From IMG/VR virus record IMGVR_UViG_3300027754_000436, positions 1 through 24,041 of that record: a stretch of DNA of 24,041 nucleotides, one strand, 5' to 3'. The notes under the pieces were generated by a model, which was given only the letters and a program-made list of their open reading frames with translations, did not search any database and was not told the origin of the DNA. Shown here one piece after another: positions 1-5,996 of the stretch (position 1 is the stretch's first letter; each line of letters opens with the position of its first letter). Source of the DNA: a virus. A program made the position numbers and the translations under genes.

Positions 1-318
1 AAACAAAATCTGTAAGCAGTATTACGTGTATTGAGTATACGTCCATTTGTCCGAATAAAAAAATTATATGGGACTTATTTTGCAATACTCTCACACCCCC
101 CAAGAGTGTAACAGACGTTAATTAGGGGATTAACTAATTAGTTATTTAACTAAATACCAAATCTTAAAATAATACAATTGTAAACTGCTAACAAAAACTT
201 CTATCTCGCATAGACTAATTCTAATCATACTGCAAGTATAGCGGGTCCACCTCACGCACGCCTCCGGCGTCTGAATATAAAAATAATACAAAATAAATGA
301 AAAATAATTGGTGAAATA
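1..318. other. Noncoding region upstream of the tRNA
   Basis: No convincing gene is visible here. The stretch holds a perfect 14-bp palindrome (131-144) followed by a half-site copy (TTAACTAA, 146-153), a short hairpin with arms ACTCT/AGAGT at 87-107, and a GC-rich island around 238-272 with a small ACGCC/GGCGT hairpin. The GC-rich island stands out in an AT-rich genome and could be part of a structured RNA, but no promoter or terminator frames it. Nothing else is recognised. Confidence 0.5.
131..144. repeat. 14-bp perfect palindrome, operator-like
   Basis: TAACTAATTAGTTA is identical to its reverse complement. A further TTAACTAA copy follows immediately at 146-153. The arrangement resembles a dimeric DNA-binding site, but its target promoter is not evident. 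AT-rich palindromes arise by chance fairly easily. Confidence 0.35.
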
Positions 319-350
319 TTTGCATATTTGAAATAAATTGCTTACCTTTA
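319..350 (+). promoter_or_regulatory. Promoter of the tRNA gene (host-type)
   Basis: TTTG at 319-322, a 20-base spacer, and TACCTTTA at 343-350 match the Bacteroidota vegetative promoter (TTTG, 19-21 bases, TAnnTTTG). The -7 element ends six bases before the tRNA acceptor stem, so transcription would start almost at the mature 5' end. Confidence 0.65.
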
Positions 351-356
351 GTAAAC

Positions 357-430
357 AATCAGGTGGCGGAATGGTAGACGCAACCCCGTTCAGGGGTCCG
401 GAATTACAGGTTCGATTCCTGTCCTGATTA
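357..430 (+). tRNA. tRNA with atypical anticodon arm (canonical position reads UCA)
   Basis: The acceptor stem AATCAGG (357-363) pairs perfectly with CCTGATT (423-429), with discriminator A430 and no encoded CCA. The T arm is ACAGG-TTCGATT-CCTGT (406-422). The D arm is GCG/CGC (366-368 with 379-381) around a loop containing GG, and its sequence resembles that of leucine tRNAs, but there is no long variable arm. Counting from the D stem in standard geometry puts T33 at 389 and the anticodon at 390-392, TCA. In that register only two anticodon-stem pairs form. The alternative ACCCC/GGGGT stem (383-387 with 393-397) is perfect but leaves a five-base loop GTTCA. The amino-acid identity is therefore unresolved. 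The tRNA call itself is strong. Confidence 0.85.
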
Positions 431-465
431 CTTGTTTTTTAGTTGATTATTGCACATATTATTAG

Positions 466-498
466 AAACCCTTTTGGCTTTGCTAGAGGGGTTTTTTT
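466..498 (+). terminator. Rho-independent terminator after the tRNA
   Basis: The stem AAACCCTT (466-473) pairs with AGGGGTTT (487-494), with one G-T wobble, and is followed by a T run to 498. It lies 36 bases after the tRNA. Confidence 0.8.
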
Positions 499-500
499 GT

Positions 501-537
501 ATGACACATCGTCAGTATAAATGAGACACATTGTCAT
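501..537. promoter_or_regulatory. Putative operator cluster, two TGACA-N3-TGTCA-like sites
   Basis: TGACACATCGTCA (502-514) and AGACACATTGTCA (524-536) are two near-identical 13-mers with inverted-repeat symmetry TGACA-N3-TGTCA. They sit 9-45 bases upstream of the promoter at 545-577. A third, perfect copy occurs at 14435-14447 on the opposite strand, and GTCAGTATA (511-519) also recurs beside it (14424-14432). A shared dimeric regulator is the natural inference; no regulator gene was identified here. Confidence 0.5.
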
Positions 538-544
538 TAAAATA

Positions 545-577
545 ATTAGGAATTGTCCACATAATATATTACCTTTA
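545..577 (+). promoter_or_regulatory. Phage-type promoter 1 (ATTAGGA box)
   Basis: ATTAGGAATTGT begins at 545. TAGG (547-550) is followed by 19 bases and TACCTTTA (570-577). It is one of seven such promoters in the window with identical spacing, and it drives the gene at 631. Confidence 0.75.
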
Positions 578-630
578 CTATGTACTTCGAGAGAGAGGTA
601 TTTTAGGAGTTAAACATAAAAAATAAAAAT

Positions 631-1209
631 ATGAAAAAGACCGTTAAATTCAACTTATTAGGTATGACATTTGAGTTACCATCAAATTGCCTTCGTACTC
701 ATTCTTATTCAGGTACACCTCTAGCTAATCCAATTATTTCTATTGGACGTAAAGAAGTTCCTCTGATGTTTAAGCAATATATAAAAGCCAAACATTCCCA
801 CCTATTGGCTTGGGGTAAATCTTCTACGTTTGCCAATGGATGTTCTTCTGACCTTTACGCTTGCCATACCGATGGTGACGAATTAGTTTGGGGTAGTGCT
901 GTGTATAAAGATATTGCTTCGTTCTGTGATATGTTCAAAGGTGGTCACTACGATGGTATGCATGATTGCTATGAGTACGCAGAGAATGGCAAGACTGATA
1001 ACGGAACTGAATTAGAGTTCAATGCAAAATATGTTTCATTCAATGGTAAAGCACCCTATGGTACTTGGCCAGAGGCATTACGTTTCTTAAAAGGTGCTAT
1101 GGCTGGTGAGTACCATTGGGGCGTATTAAGTTTAGAGAAATCTATCGAGAAATTAAGAGGCTACTCTTACACAGAGGCAACCATCGCCAAAGCAGTTTCA
1201 GCTCTATAA
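631..1209 (+). CDS. Hypothetical phage protein, 192 aa
   Basis: This protein is not recognised. It is soluble (no signal peptide or membrane segment), rich in Tyr, Trp, His and Cys, with the aromatic and glycine-rich part at about residues 80-155 and a helical C-terminal tail. The ATG at 631 follows an A-rich leader, typical of Bacteroidota genes that lack a Shine-Dalgarno site. It is the first gene after promoter 1 and the operator cluster, so it is probably expressed early and under that control. Its product could be a host-takeover protein, but nothing in the sequence shows a function. Confidence 0.8.
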   Translation: MKKTVKFNLLGMTFELPSNCLRTHSYSGTPLANPIISIGRKEVPLMFKQYIKAKHSHLLAWGKSSTFANGCSSDLYACHTDGDELVWGSAVYKDIASFCDMFKGGHYDGMHDCYEYAENGKTDNGTELEFNAKYVSFNGKAPYGTWPEALRFLKGAMAGEYHWGVLSLEKSIEKLRGYSYTEATIAKAVSAL

Positions 1210-1265
1210 GTTTAAGACACTCGCGGACAAAGGTAAAAATAATTTAGTTAAACATAAAACACACT

Positions 1266-1493
1266 ATGAGTACATACCAACAAAACCTAAACTTTTTTCA
1301 ACGTAGATTATCTGCATTAGAGACAGATATACAAGACCTAATAGTAATGTATCTACAAGCCCAATCTACAAAGAACATGCAGTTAGCAGAACAATGTGAG
1401 ATAACCCTACGTTCAGCTCGTCAACATCAGTACACAGCTACTCAAGCCCTAAAGGCCTATGAAAGACCCGTCCGTAAGCCTTTTAATAATTAG
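1266..1493 (+). CDS. Small helical hypothetical protein, 75 aa
   Basis: A Gln- and Leu-rich protein, predicted to be mostly alpha-helical and probably coiled coil over about residues 5-65 (heptad-like leucines), with a basic tail. No family is recognised. It lies 56 bases after the previous gene and is the last gene before a 390-base gap, so it is likely the end of the operon begun by promoter 1. Confidence 0.7.
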   Translation: MSTYQQNLNFFQRRLSALETDIQDLIVMYLQAQSTKNMQLAEQCEITLRSARQHQYTATQALKAYERPVRKPFNN

Positions 1494-1802
1494 ATAACTA
1501 TCTAACTAGATGCGCGAGGGGCAGTGCGTGGGCAGTGGCTCTCCATTGTCTGTAAGACCCTTTTTTACTTTTTGTTTTGGTCGGGGGCGGGTACACTGTC
1601 ATTGCGAGGTCATATTTTAGGTCTAACCTATATTAATATAGTTTAATACCTACATAGGTCAAAAAAATACTGCTCTCTGCAATCGGGTACTATTGTTGCT
1701 ATCGGGTCCCGTAAGGTCATAAGGTTTTGGGGTATGACGTTTTAAAGGTCTATAAAGAGAGTATAAAAAAAATAGAAAAAAAGAAAAAATAGTTGGTCTA
1801 AA
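1494..1802. other. Noncoding gap with AGGTC repeats and a G-rich hairpin
   Basis: No gene is visible. Five copies of AGGTC followed by A or T lie at 1607, 1619, 1656, 1714 and 1746, with a related TGGTCTA at 1794 beside promoter 2. Other structure: a perfect 12-bp palindrome TATATTAATATA near 1628-1639, two ATCGGGT copies (1682, 1701), and a hairpin at 1530-1551 (GGGCAGTGG with CCATTGTCT, three G-U wobbles) followed by a T run at 1561. The G-rich segment 1511-1540 is compositionally unlike the rest of the genome. It could be a regulatory or replication region, or contain a small RNA. Confidence 0.5.
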
Positions 1803-1835
1803 ATTAGGATATATGAATTATTCTTTGTACCTTTA
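1803..1835 (+). promoter_or_regulatory. Phage-type promoter 2 (ATTAGGA box)
   Basis: ATTAGGATATAT starts at 1803. TAGG (1805-1808), 19 bases, then TACCTTTA (1828-1835). It lies 48 bases upstream of the gene at 1884. Confidence 0.75.
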
Positions 1836-1883
1836 TTATATGGGAGTGAGGGACGGACCTCCTCTCTTTAACCCCCCCTTACT

Positions 1884-2120
1884 ATGAACGATTTAAATGA
1901 TTTACTATTAGGACTTGAGTGTGATGAGTTTATCTCTAATGCTCTTATGTACCAAAAGGTTGATTGGGTTGAGTATGGTTCTATTGTTGAGAATGCAGAT
2001 GGGACTTGTACCCAACACTATTGGGATAAGGTTGAGCCGATTAAGGTTGCTTCCAACGCCGATGCTCACATTTACAGAGCTTTACGAACTATTGAGAAAC
2101 ATTTTAATACTAAACTTTAA
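1884..2120 (+). CDS. Small acidic hypothetical protein, 78 aa
   Basis: An acidic, soluble protein with no recognised domain. It is the first gene after promoter 2. The start codon follows a C-rich stretch (AACCCCCCC, then TTACT) that recurs before several other starts in this region. The longer ORF that overlaps it in another frame from 1915 is only the upstream extension of the next gene. Confidence 0.7.
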   Translation: MNDLNDLLLGLECDEFISNALMYQKVDWVEYGSIVENADGTCTQHYWDKVEPIKVASNADAHIYRALRTIEKHFNTKL

Positions 2121-2133
2121 ACCCCCACTTATT

Positions 2134-2424
2134 ATGAACCCATTTATTGACATTAATTTGACCGAATTAGAATCGAAAACCTTAACTGCCTTTATTGGTG
2201 GTTTGTATGCCGAACCTGGCTTTTCCGATGTAGATGTAAACGATTTGAGTAAGGAGTTAGAAATCCCTACAAAGGTCCTTCGTGGTGTGTTAGGTTCTTT
2301 AGTTAAGAAAGGCATTGTTAGTGTGGATGAGAATGGTGGTGGTTATGATATTATCTATATGAGAGAGAAGTATTGGTATTTAGTTAATGAAGATTGGGCT
2401 GCTGAAGCCAGAGTTGGTTGTTAA
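2134..2424 (+). CDS. Putative winged-helix-like small protein, 96 aa
   Basis: The start chosen is the ATG at 2134, 13 bases after the preceding stop and behind the same C-rich leader (AAACCCCCACTT) as its neighbours. The open frame extends further upstream, but that part overlaps the previous gene and looks unnatural. Residues about 8-70 follow a helix-helix-turn-recognition-helix pattern (ELESKTLTAF, then a DLSKELEIP segment, then VLRGVLGSLVKKGIV), as in winged-helix DNA-binding domains, followed by a hairpin containing YDIIYMREKYW. A DNA-binding role is plausible but rests on pattern only. Confidence 0.7.
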   Translation: MNPFIDINLTELESKTLTAFIGGLYAEPGFSDVDVNDLSKELEIPTKVLRGVLGSLVKKGIVSVDENGGGYDIIYMREKYWYLVNEDWAAEARVGC

Positions 2425-2440
2425 AAATAATTCACTAGAA

Positions 2441-2473
2441 ATTAGGAAATGTGACATTTTTTGCTTACCTTTA
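2441..2473 (+). promoter_or_regulatory. Phage-type promoter 3 (ATTAGGA box)
   Basis: ATTAGGAAATGT starts at 2441. TAGG (2443-2446), 19 bases, TACCTTTA (2466-2473). The spacer is T-rich and nearly the same as in promoter 4. It lies 28 bases upstream of the start at 2502. Confidence 0.8.
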
Positions 2474-2501
2474 CTAAACATCCGTTAAACATATAAAGAT
2501 T

Positions 2502-2717
2502 ATGACATTTGATAAATCCCTTTTAGGAAACCCCAACAACCCCCACTACTTTATTGTTAGAGGTGGGTTCAACACTATTACTGTTGAATCAACGATAGTT
2601 GATTTCAAACCATTCTCTTCTCACAAAGAAGCAAAGAAGTGGGCGAGTAAGATTGGTGCTTTTGCCGTCTTCGCAACTGCCTTTGAGTATGACAACATTT
2701 TAAGATATAAACTTTAA
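2502..2717 (+). CDS. Small hypothetical protein, 71 aa
   Basis: No family is recognised. Residues about 15-65 look like an alpha-beta fold with HKEAKKWASKIG in a helix. It is the first gene after promoter 3 and begins a run of small genes that continues without a clear terminator to about 5380. Confidence 0.7.
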   Translation: MTFDKSLLGNPNNPHYFIVRGGFNTITVESTIVDFKPFSSHKEAKKWASKIGAFAVFATAFEYDNILRYKL

Positions 2718-2736
2718 TCCTCTTAACCCCTATACT

Positions 2737-2940
2737 ATGAATGTAGAACAATTAACTCAAAACTTTAACAAAACGGGTGTGTTCCCTACGGATGACCAAC
2801 TGGCCATCGCTATTGATGGAAATCCCAAATATTATGACGAATATGATTTGGAGATGGAGTTGATTTACATTGCGATGAATGATGTTAATCATCCGTATCA
2901 TTGGGCAGTTAGTGGAAATGATAAATTTTTAGATATTTAA
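2737..2940 (+). CDS. Small acidic hypothetical protein, 67 aa
   Basis: An acidic, soluble protein with no recognised family. The start is preceded by the recurrent C-rich leader (TTAACCCCTATACT). It lies 19 bases after its upstream neighbour and 12 bases before its downstream neighbour, so it is surely co-transcribed. Confidence 0.7.
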   Translation: MNVEQLTQNFNKTGVFPTDDQLAIAIDGNPKYYDEYDLEMELIYIAMNDVNHPYHWAVSGNDKFLDI

Positions 2941-2952
2941 ACCCCTACTATT

Positions 2953-3156
2953 ATGATTACGATAAACCAAATTAAAGAGTTTGCTAAAACCCACACTGCG
3001 GTTGAGTTTGATAAGTGGTGTGATGAGAATAAAGTATTTGTTGAATGGTTGGATGTTACTTTAACTAATCTTAACGACGGGGACTATAATGTGTACCTAC
3101 CTAACTACGCAATTGGTGTTCAATTTTATAATGGTAAATTAGAAGAAATTGCATAA
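2953..3156 (+). CDS. Small acidic hypothetical protein, 67 aa
   Basis: No family is recognised. An N-terminal helix (about residues 4-27) is followed by a Trp-containing segment and a possible beta hairpin near the end. The start follows AAACCCCTACTATT, again the C-rich leader, which here directly follows the previous stop codon. Confidence 0.7.
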   Translation: MITINQIKEFAKTHTAVEFDKWCDENKVFVEWLDVTLTNLNDGDYNVYLPNYAIGVQFYNGKLEEIA

Positions 3157-3159
3157 GAT

Positions 3160-3396
3160 ATGAATATGTTAGAATTAGTTGGTTATTTTGCTATGGGGAT
3201 GTCCGTTCTATCCTTTGCCTTTTCCAAACAAAAGTTGGTTAGGATGGTCAATCTCTTTGCTTGTTTAGTTTGGGTGTGGTATGGTTTTTTAATTCAAAAC
3301 AACCCTACTATCATCGTCAATGTTATGGTGTGTATGGTACACCTTTTTTGGTTCATCAAAAGATGGCATAGAATTAGTAAGTTAAATCGTAAATAA
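3160..3396 (+). CDS. Three-helix membrane protein, SemiSWEET/YgjV-like
   Basis: 78 aa with three hydrophobic segments at about residues 3-20, 28-46 and 49-66. The pattern is a first helix, then basic SKQKLVRMVN, a Trp-rich second helix ending in WYGFL, and a third helix starting around a conserved-looking IIVN. It resembles three-helix-bundle inner-membrane proteins such as SemiSWEET half-transporters and the YgjV group. It would lie in the host inner membrane, perhaps as a dimer. Transport of a sugar is inference only. It starts four bases after the preceding stop. Confidence 0.6.
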   Translation: MNMLELVGYFAMGMSVLSFAFSKQKLVRMVNLFACLVWVWYGFLIQNNPTIIVNVMVCMVHLFWFIKRWHRISKLNRK

Positions 3397-3403
3397 TAAA
3401 CAT

Positions 3404-3736
3404 ATGAAAGCACCACAAAATTTCGCTCAAAAGATTAAAGGTCACAAACTAACCGTTGGTGGTATGAAGTACGAGTTAGGAGACTCCGATGGAGCTGATG
3501 ACCAATTATGGATATACCCTCAAAACAAAAGTGCAAATGTAATCCGTATGGAGTTCAATTGGGAAAAGCAATGGTATGGGGTGTATATAGCAAAGACCGG
3601 TGATGGTAATAATTTCCACACAACTCTCCCAGCTTTTGATTTTGTCCGTACATCCCAATTCTTATCCTTTGGAGCATTCAATAGTTGGATGATAGCTAAA
3701 ATAGAAGATTTACACAAATACTTTGAATTTGAATAA
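3404..3736 (+). CDS. Hypothetical protein, member of a local paralogous family, 110 aa
   Basis: No known family. It is soluble, with a central beta-rich part containing MEFNWEKQWYGVYIAKTGDG and a C-terminal helix after a SFGAFNSWM segment. The layout (beta hairpins, a short Phe/Trp segment, then a C-terminal amphipathic helix) is shared by the proteins at 3740, 4110 and 5009, suggesting tandem duplication and divergence. Direct identity is low. Confidence 0.7.
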   Translation: MKAPQNFAQKIKGHKLTVGGMKYELGDSDGADDQLWIYPQNKSANVIRMEFNWEKQWYGVYIAKTGDGNNFHTTLPAFDFVRTSQFLSFGAFNSWMIAKIEDLHKYFEFE

Positions 3737-3739
3737 GGC

Positions 3740-4108
3740 ATGCTAACAATTAAAAACCCCCGAAAAGGTGCGGAAGCAGATAATAGAATCCAAATAGGTG
3801 CATTCAAATTGGTAGATGCTGGTTTGTGTAATAGAGGAAAAACTGCATCCATACTCCTTAACCCATATTATTCATTCCATTGGAGTTACAATGATGAACC
3901 ACACCGTTTCAAATGTTATTTAGAAAGAGAACCAATAGAAGGTACAACATCTATATACAATTTTGAGATTTACGATAGTGGAGGAGTTGGTGGTGATTCG
4001 TTAATATACGCTACATCGGTGGGTACACATACTCACCTAAAGGATAGAATTAGTTTTTATACTTGGATGACAAATCAAATAGTAAAACATATAAGCTACC
4101 CATTGTAA
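3740..4108 (+). CDS. Hypothetical protein, MLTIKN-type paralogue, 122 aa
   Basis: The protein begins MLTIKN and has a central YYSFHW beta segment, then IYNFEIYDSGG, then a C-terminal SFYTWMTNQIVKHI helix. The same order occurs in the proteins at 4110 and 5009. No database family is recognised. It starts three bases after the previous stop. It is probably expressed with its paralogues from promoter 3. Confidence 0.7.
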   Translation: MLTIKNPRKGAEADNRIQIGAFKLVDAGLCNRGKTASILLNPYYSFHWSYNDEPHRFKCYLEREPIEGTTSIYNFEIYDSGGVGGDSLIYATSVGTHTHLKDRISFYTWMTNQIVKHISYPL

Positions 4109-4109
4109 T

Positions 4110-4565
4110 ATGCCAACAATCCATAATTGTATAAGATGTAATAACCCAATTGATTACGATGTTACCGATTGGTGTGGTGTATGCGATATGAGTATATTTG
4201 ATGATAGAATGGTAAAACCAAAAAAGATGTTGACAATAAAGAACATTAGGTCATTAGAAGGAACACAATGCAATGGGTGGATAATTAACCTTGTTAGTGA
4301 AGGTATCTATTTATACGATGATGGTTTGAATACCATTGGACCGGAATACTATTCGATTGGATTCGAGCTGGGAGGGAATAACATAGGTAAGATACTTATT
4401 GGTAGAGAGTGGGATAAGGATTATAAGAACCAATATAGATATATAATTTACTTAAATCAAAAGAAGTTTGATAGTGGTGGGATAAGTGCCAATGGATTAA
4501 AGAATAAGGATTCGTTTATACAATCCGTAGTAGATACATTAGATTACCAATTGAAGAATAACTAA
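4110..4565 (+). CDS. Zinc-ribbon fused to MLTIKN-type paralogue, 151 aa
   Basis: The N-terminus has two CxxC pairs (CIRC at residues 7-10 and CGVC at 22-25), a small zinc-ribbon-like knuckle. From about residue 40 the sequence restarts as MLTIKN and follows the same plan as the protein at 3740: a YYSIGFELGG strand, IIYLNQKKFDSGG, and a C-terminal helix containing DSFIQSVVDTL. It therefore looks like a zinc ribbon joined to a family member. The ATG inside the gene (MLTIKN) might also be used. Its start is two bases after the preceding stop. Function unknown; the zinc ribbon hints at nucleic-acid or protein binding. Confidence 0.7.
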   Translation: MPTIHNCIRCNNPIDYDVTDWCGVCDMSIFDDRMVKPKKMLTIKNIRSLEGTQCNGWIINLVSEGIYLYDDGLNTIGPEYYSIGFELGGNNIGKILIGREWDKDYKNQYRYIIYLNQKKFDSGGISANGLKNKDSFIQSVVDTLDYQLKNN

Positions 4566-4623
4566 CTTATCAAAAAAATCGTAAACCGACACCGCGCGAG
4601 TGATGTCATAACTTTAAATGTAT

Positions 4624-4749
4624 ATGAAAGGATTTTTACACAATTTACTATTGCTATCATCTATTATGTTGATATGGCTAATCGTATTTCCCGGATGGGT
4701 TATTAAAGAAATTATATTTAGAATTAAAAACAATAAACACACATTATGA
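4624..4749 (+). CDS. Tiny single-pass membrane protein, 41 aa
   Basis: The ATG at 4624 opens a 41-codon frame with one hydrophobic segment (about residues 4-28, containing LLLLSSIMLIWLIVFP) followed by a basic tail. Its TGA stop overlaps the next start as ATGA (4746-4749), which is strong evidence for real coupled translation. A -7-like TAACTTTA lies at 4609-4616 without a clear -33 element. Small phage membrane proteins of this kind may act in superinfection exclusion or lysis control, but no function can be assigned. Confidence 0.6.
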   Translation: MKGFLHNLLLLSSIMLIWLIVFPGWVIKEIIFRIKNNKHTL

Positions 4750-5009
4750 AAGAATTTAAAGATTTAGAGTTTAAGGATTTACCCGATTATAGAGGTATTC
4801 AATGTCGTATTATGTTTGAGAACGGATTTGGTGCAAGTGTGATAAGACACGAACATACATACGGAGGTAAGGATGGGTTGTATGAGTTGGCAGTATTGGA
4901 TGCCGATGGAGAAATCCATTACGATAATTCGGTTGCCAATGGGGATGTGCATGGTTATTTGACCGAAGTTGATGTTACTGAATTACTAAAAGAAATCCAA
5001 AATCTGTAA
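4746..5009 (+). CDS. Small acidic hypothetical protein, 87 aa
   Basis: An acidic, soluble protein. The middle contains GFGASVIRHEHTYGGKDGLYELAVL in a beta-hairpin-like arrangement, followed by DADGEIHYDNSVANGDVHGY, and a C-terminal helix. No family is recognised. It is translationally coupled at both ends: ATGA with the upstream membrane peptide and TAATG with the downstream gene. Confidence 0.75.
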   Translation: MKEFKDLEFKDLPDYRGIQCRIMFENGFGASVIRHEHTYGGKDGLYELAVLDADGEIHYDNSVANGDVHGYLTEVDVTELLKEIQNL

Positions 5010-5380
5010 TGCTAACTATACATAACTTTATGCATAGGTTGGCTGAAATTAGTGAGAACGCCAATTTTAATGAATGGCGCATTGTTGATGCTAATGATTT
5101 AGTAGAAGATTATTATTCCATATATTTAGATAAGGATAAAGGTAAACAATTTTTAGAAATAAGACTACATAGAAAAGTAGATGAAGAGATGAGTGGTGAT
5201 AATACGGATTATACCTATAAACTGCAATTTCTAAATAAGAATGGATATGTTATATACGAACATTGGGTTACGCGTAATTGGTTGAGGAAACCCGCTGGTA
5301 ACTTTATGCTTCGAATCGGTGATATTATAGAACAATTTGTAGTACCCCATCCTCGTTATAAATTAAACTATAATAATTAG
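5009..5380 (+). CDS. Hypothetical protein, MLTIKN-type paralogue, 123 aa
   Basis: It begins MLTIHN and repeats the family plan: WRIVDAN, then a YYSIYLDKDKG strand, YTYKLQFLNKNGYVIYEHW, then a C-terminal segment ending in a hydrophobic helix (MLRIGDIIEQFV). It overlaps the previous gene by one base (TAATG). It is the last gene before promoter 4, whose ATTAGGA box overlaps the stop codon region. Function unknown. Confidence 0.75.
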   Translation: MLTIHNFMHRLAEISENANFNEWRIVDANDLVEDYYSIYLDKDKGKQFLEIRLHRKVDEEMSGDNTDYTYKLQFLNKNGYVIYEHWVTRNWLRKPAGNFMLRIGDIIEQFVVPHPRYKLNYNN

Positions 5381-5408
5381 GAAATGTGGATTTTTTTGCT
5401 TACCTTTG
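5376..5408 (+). promoter_or_regulatory. Phage-type promoter 4 (ATTAGGA box)
   Basis: ATTAGGAAATGT starts at 5376. TAGG (5378-5381), 19 bases, TACCTTTG (5401-5408). It heads the operon containing the kinase and RNA ligase genes. Confidence 0.8.
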
Positions 5409-5430
5409 TTATTCACTAAAACAAACATAT

Positions 5431-5610
5431 ATGATACATCCAAATGAATTTCAGTACGATGAGGCTCCAGCTAAATCATTTATCAAAACGGGTAAATTGT
5501 TTTTGCACGAGTTAAGATTTATTGCAAAGGCAAAGGGTATTCCAAAATATTTGGAAATGAGTTATGAAGAGTTGAGTGAGACAATTCTTAATTATAAGAA
5601 AATTAAATAA
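5431..5610 (+). CDS. Small protein with SAP/Rho_N-like helix motif, 59 aa
   Basis: The ATG at 5431 is preferred over an upstream in-frame start because the upstream part overlaps promoter 4. Residues about 22-55 (LHELRFIAKAKGIPKY, then SYEELSETIL) have the helix-extension-helix pattern of SAP or Rho N-terminal domains, which bind nucleic acid. It lies two bases before the kinase gene, in the likely RNA-repair operon, so a nucleic-acid-binding role fits. The family call is tentative. Confidence 0.65.
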   Translation: MIHPNEFQYDEAPAKSFIKTGKLFLHELRFIAKAKGIPKYLEMSYEELSETILNYKKIK

Positions 5611-5612
5611 GG

Positions 5613-5996
5613 ATGAAAGAGTTAATCTTATTAAGGGGATTGCCGGGCAGTGGAAAATCAACATTCGCAGAAGTGATTGGTGGTTTCCGTTGTGAGGCAG
5701 ATATGTTTTTTATGGAAGGTGGTGAGTATAAGTTTGATGTAATTCGCATCGAAAAAGCACACAAATGGTGTAAAGAACAATGCGAATCTTTTATGGTAAG
5801 AGAAAAACCAAAGGTAATAGTATCCAACACATTTACACAAGAGTGGGAAATGGAAACTTACTATGAGTTAGCAAAACAATATGGTTACAAAGTAACATCG
5901 GTGATTGTTGAAAATAGACATGGTAGTGAGAGTATCCACGACATTAATATCAGTACAATGAATAAAATGCGGAATCGTTTCAGTATAAAATTATGA
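5613..5996 (+). CDS. P-loop kinase, AAA_33/polynucleotide kinase-like
   Basis: 127 aa with a Walker A motif GLPGSGKST at residues 9-17 directly after the first strand (ELILLR), a second strand ending VIVSNTF as in AAA_33 kinases, and a basic C-terminal helix. This matches the 5'-kinase domain of T4 polynucleotide kinase, which phosphorylates 5'-OH ends, but without the HAD 3'-phosphatase domain that T4 PseT carries. Its TGA overlaps the start of the RNA ligase gene as ATGA. This coupling argues that both act in repair of broken RNA, such as tRNAs cut by host anticodon nucleases. Other substrates, for example nucleotides, cannot be excluded. Confidence 0.8.
   Translation: MKELILLRGLPGSGKSTFAEVIGGFRCEADMFFMEGGEYKFDVIRIEKAHKWCKEQCESFMVREKPKVIVSNTFTQEWEMETYYELAKQYGYKVTSVIVENRHGSESIHDINISTMNKMRNRFSIKL

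Noticed and set aside
234-276. Second tRNA or tRNA remnant in the GC-rich island
   Set aside because: No T-arm TTCGA loop or complementary acceptor stem could be found on either strand.
1915-2133. Upstream extension of the 2134 gene
   Set aside because: It overlaps the 1884 gene in another frame and reads as low-complexity Leu/Met-rich sequence; the ATG at 2134 has the same leader as neighbouring genes.
2082-2315. Minus-strand open frame opposite the 2134 gene
   Set aside because: It is the mirror of a well-supported + strand gene, has no start context and contains no recognisable domain.
4590-4616. Promoter before the 4624 gene
   Set aside because: TAACTTTA fits a -7 element, but neither TTTG nor TAGG occurs 19-20 bases upstream.
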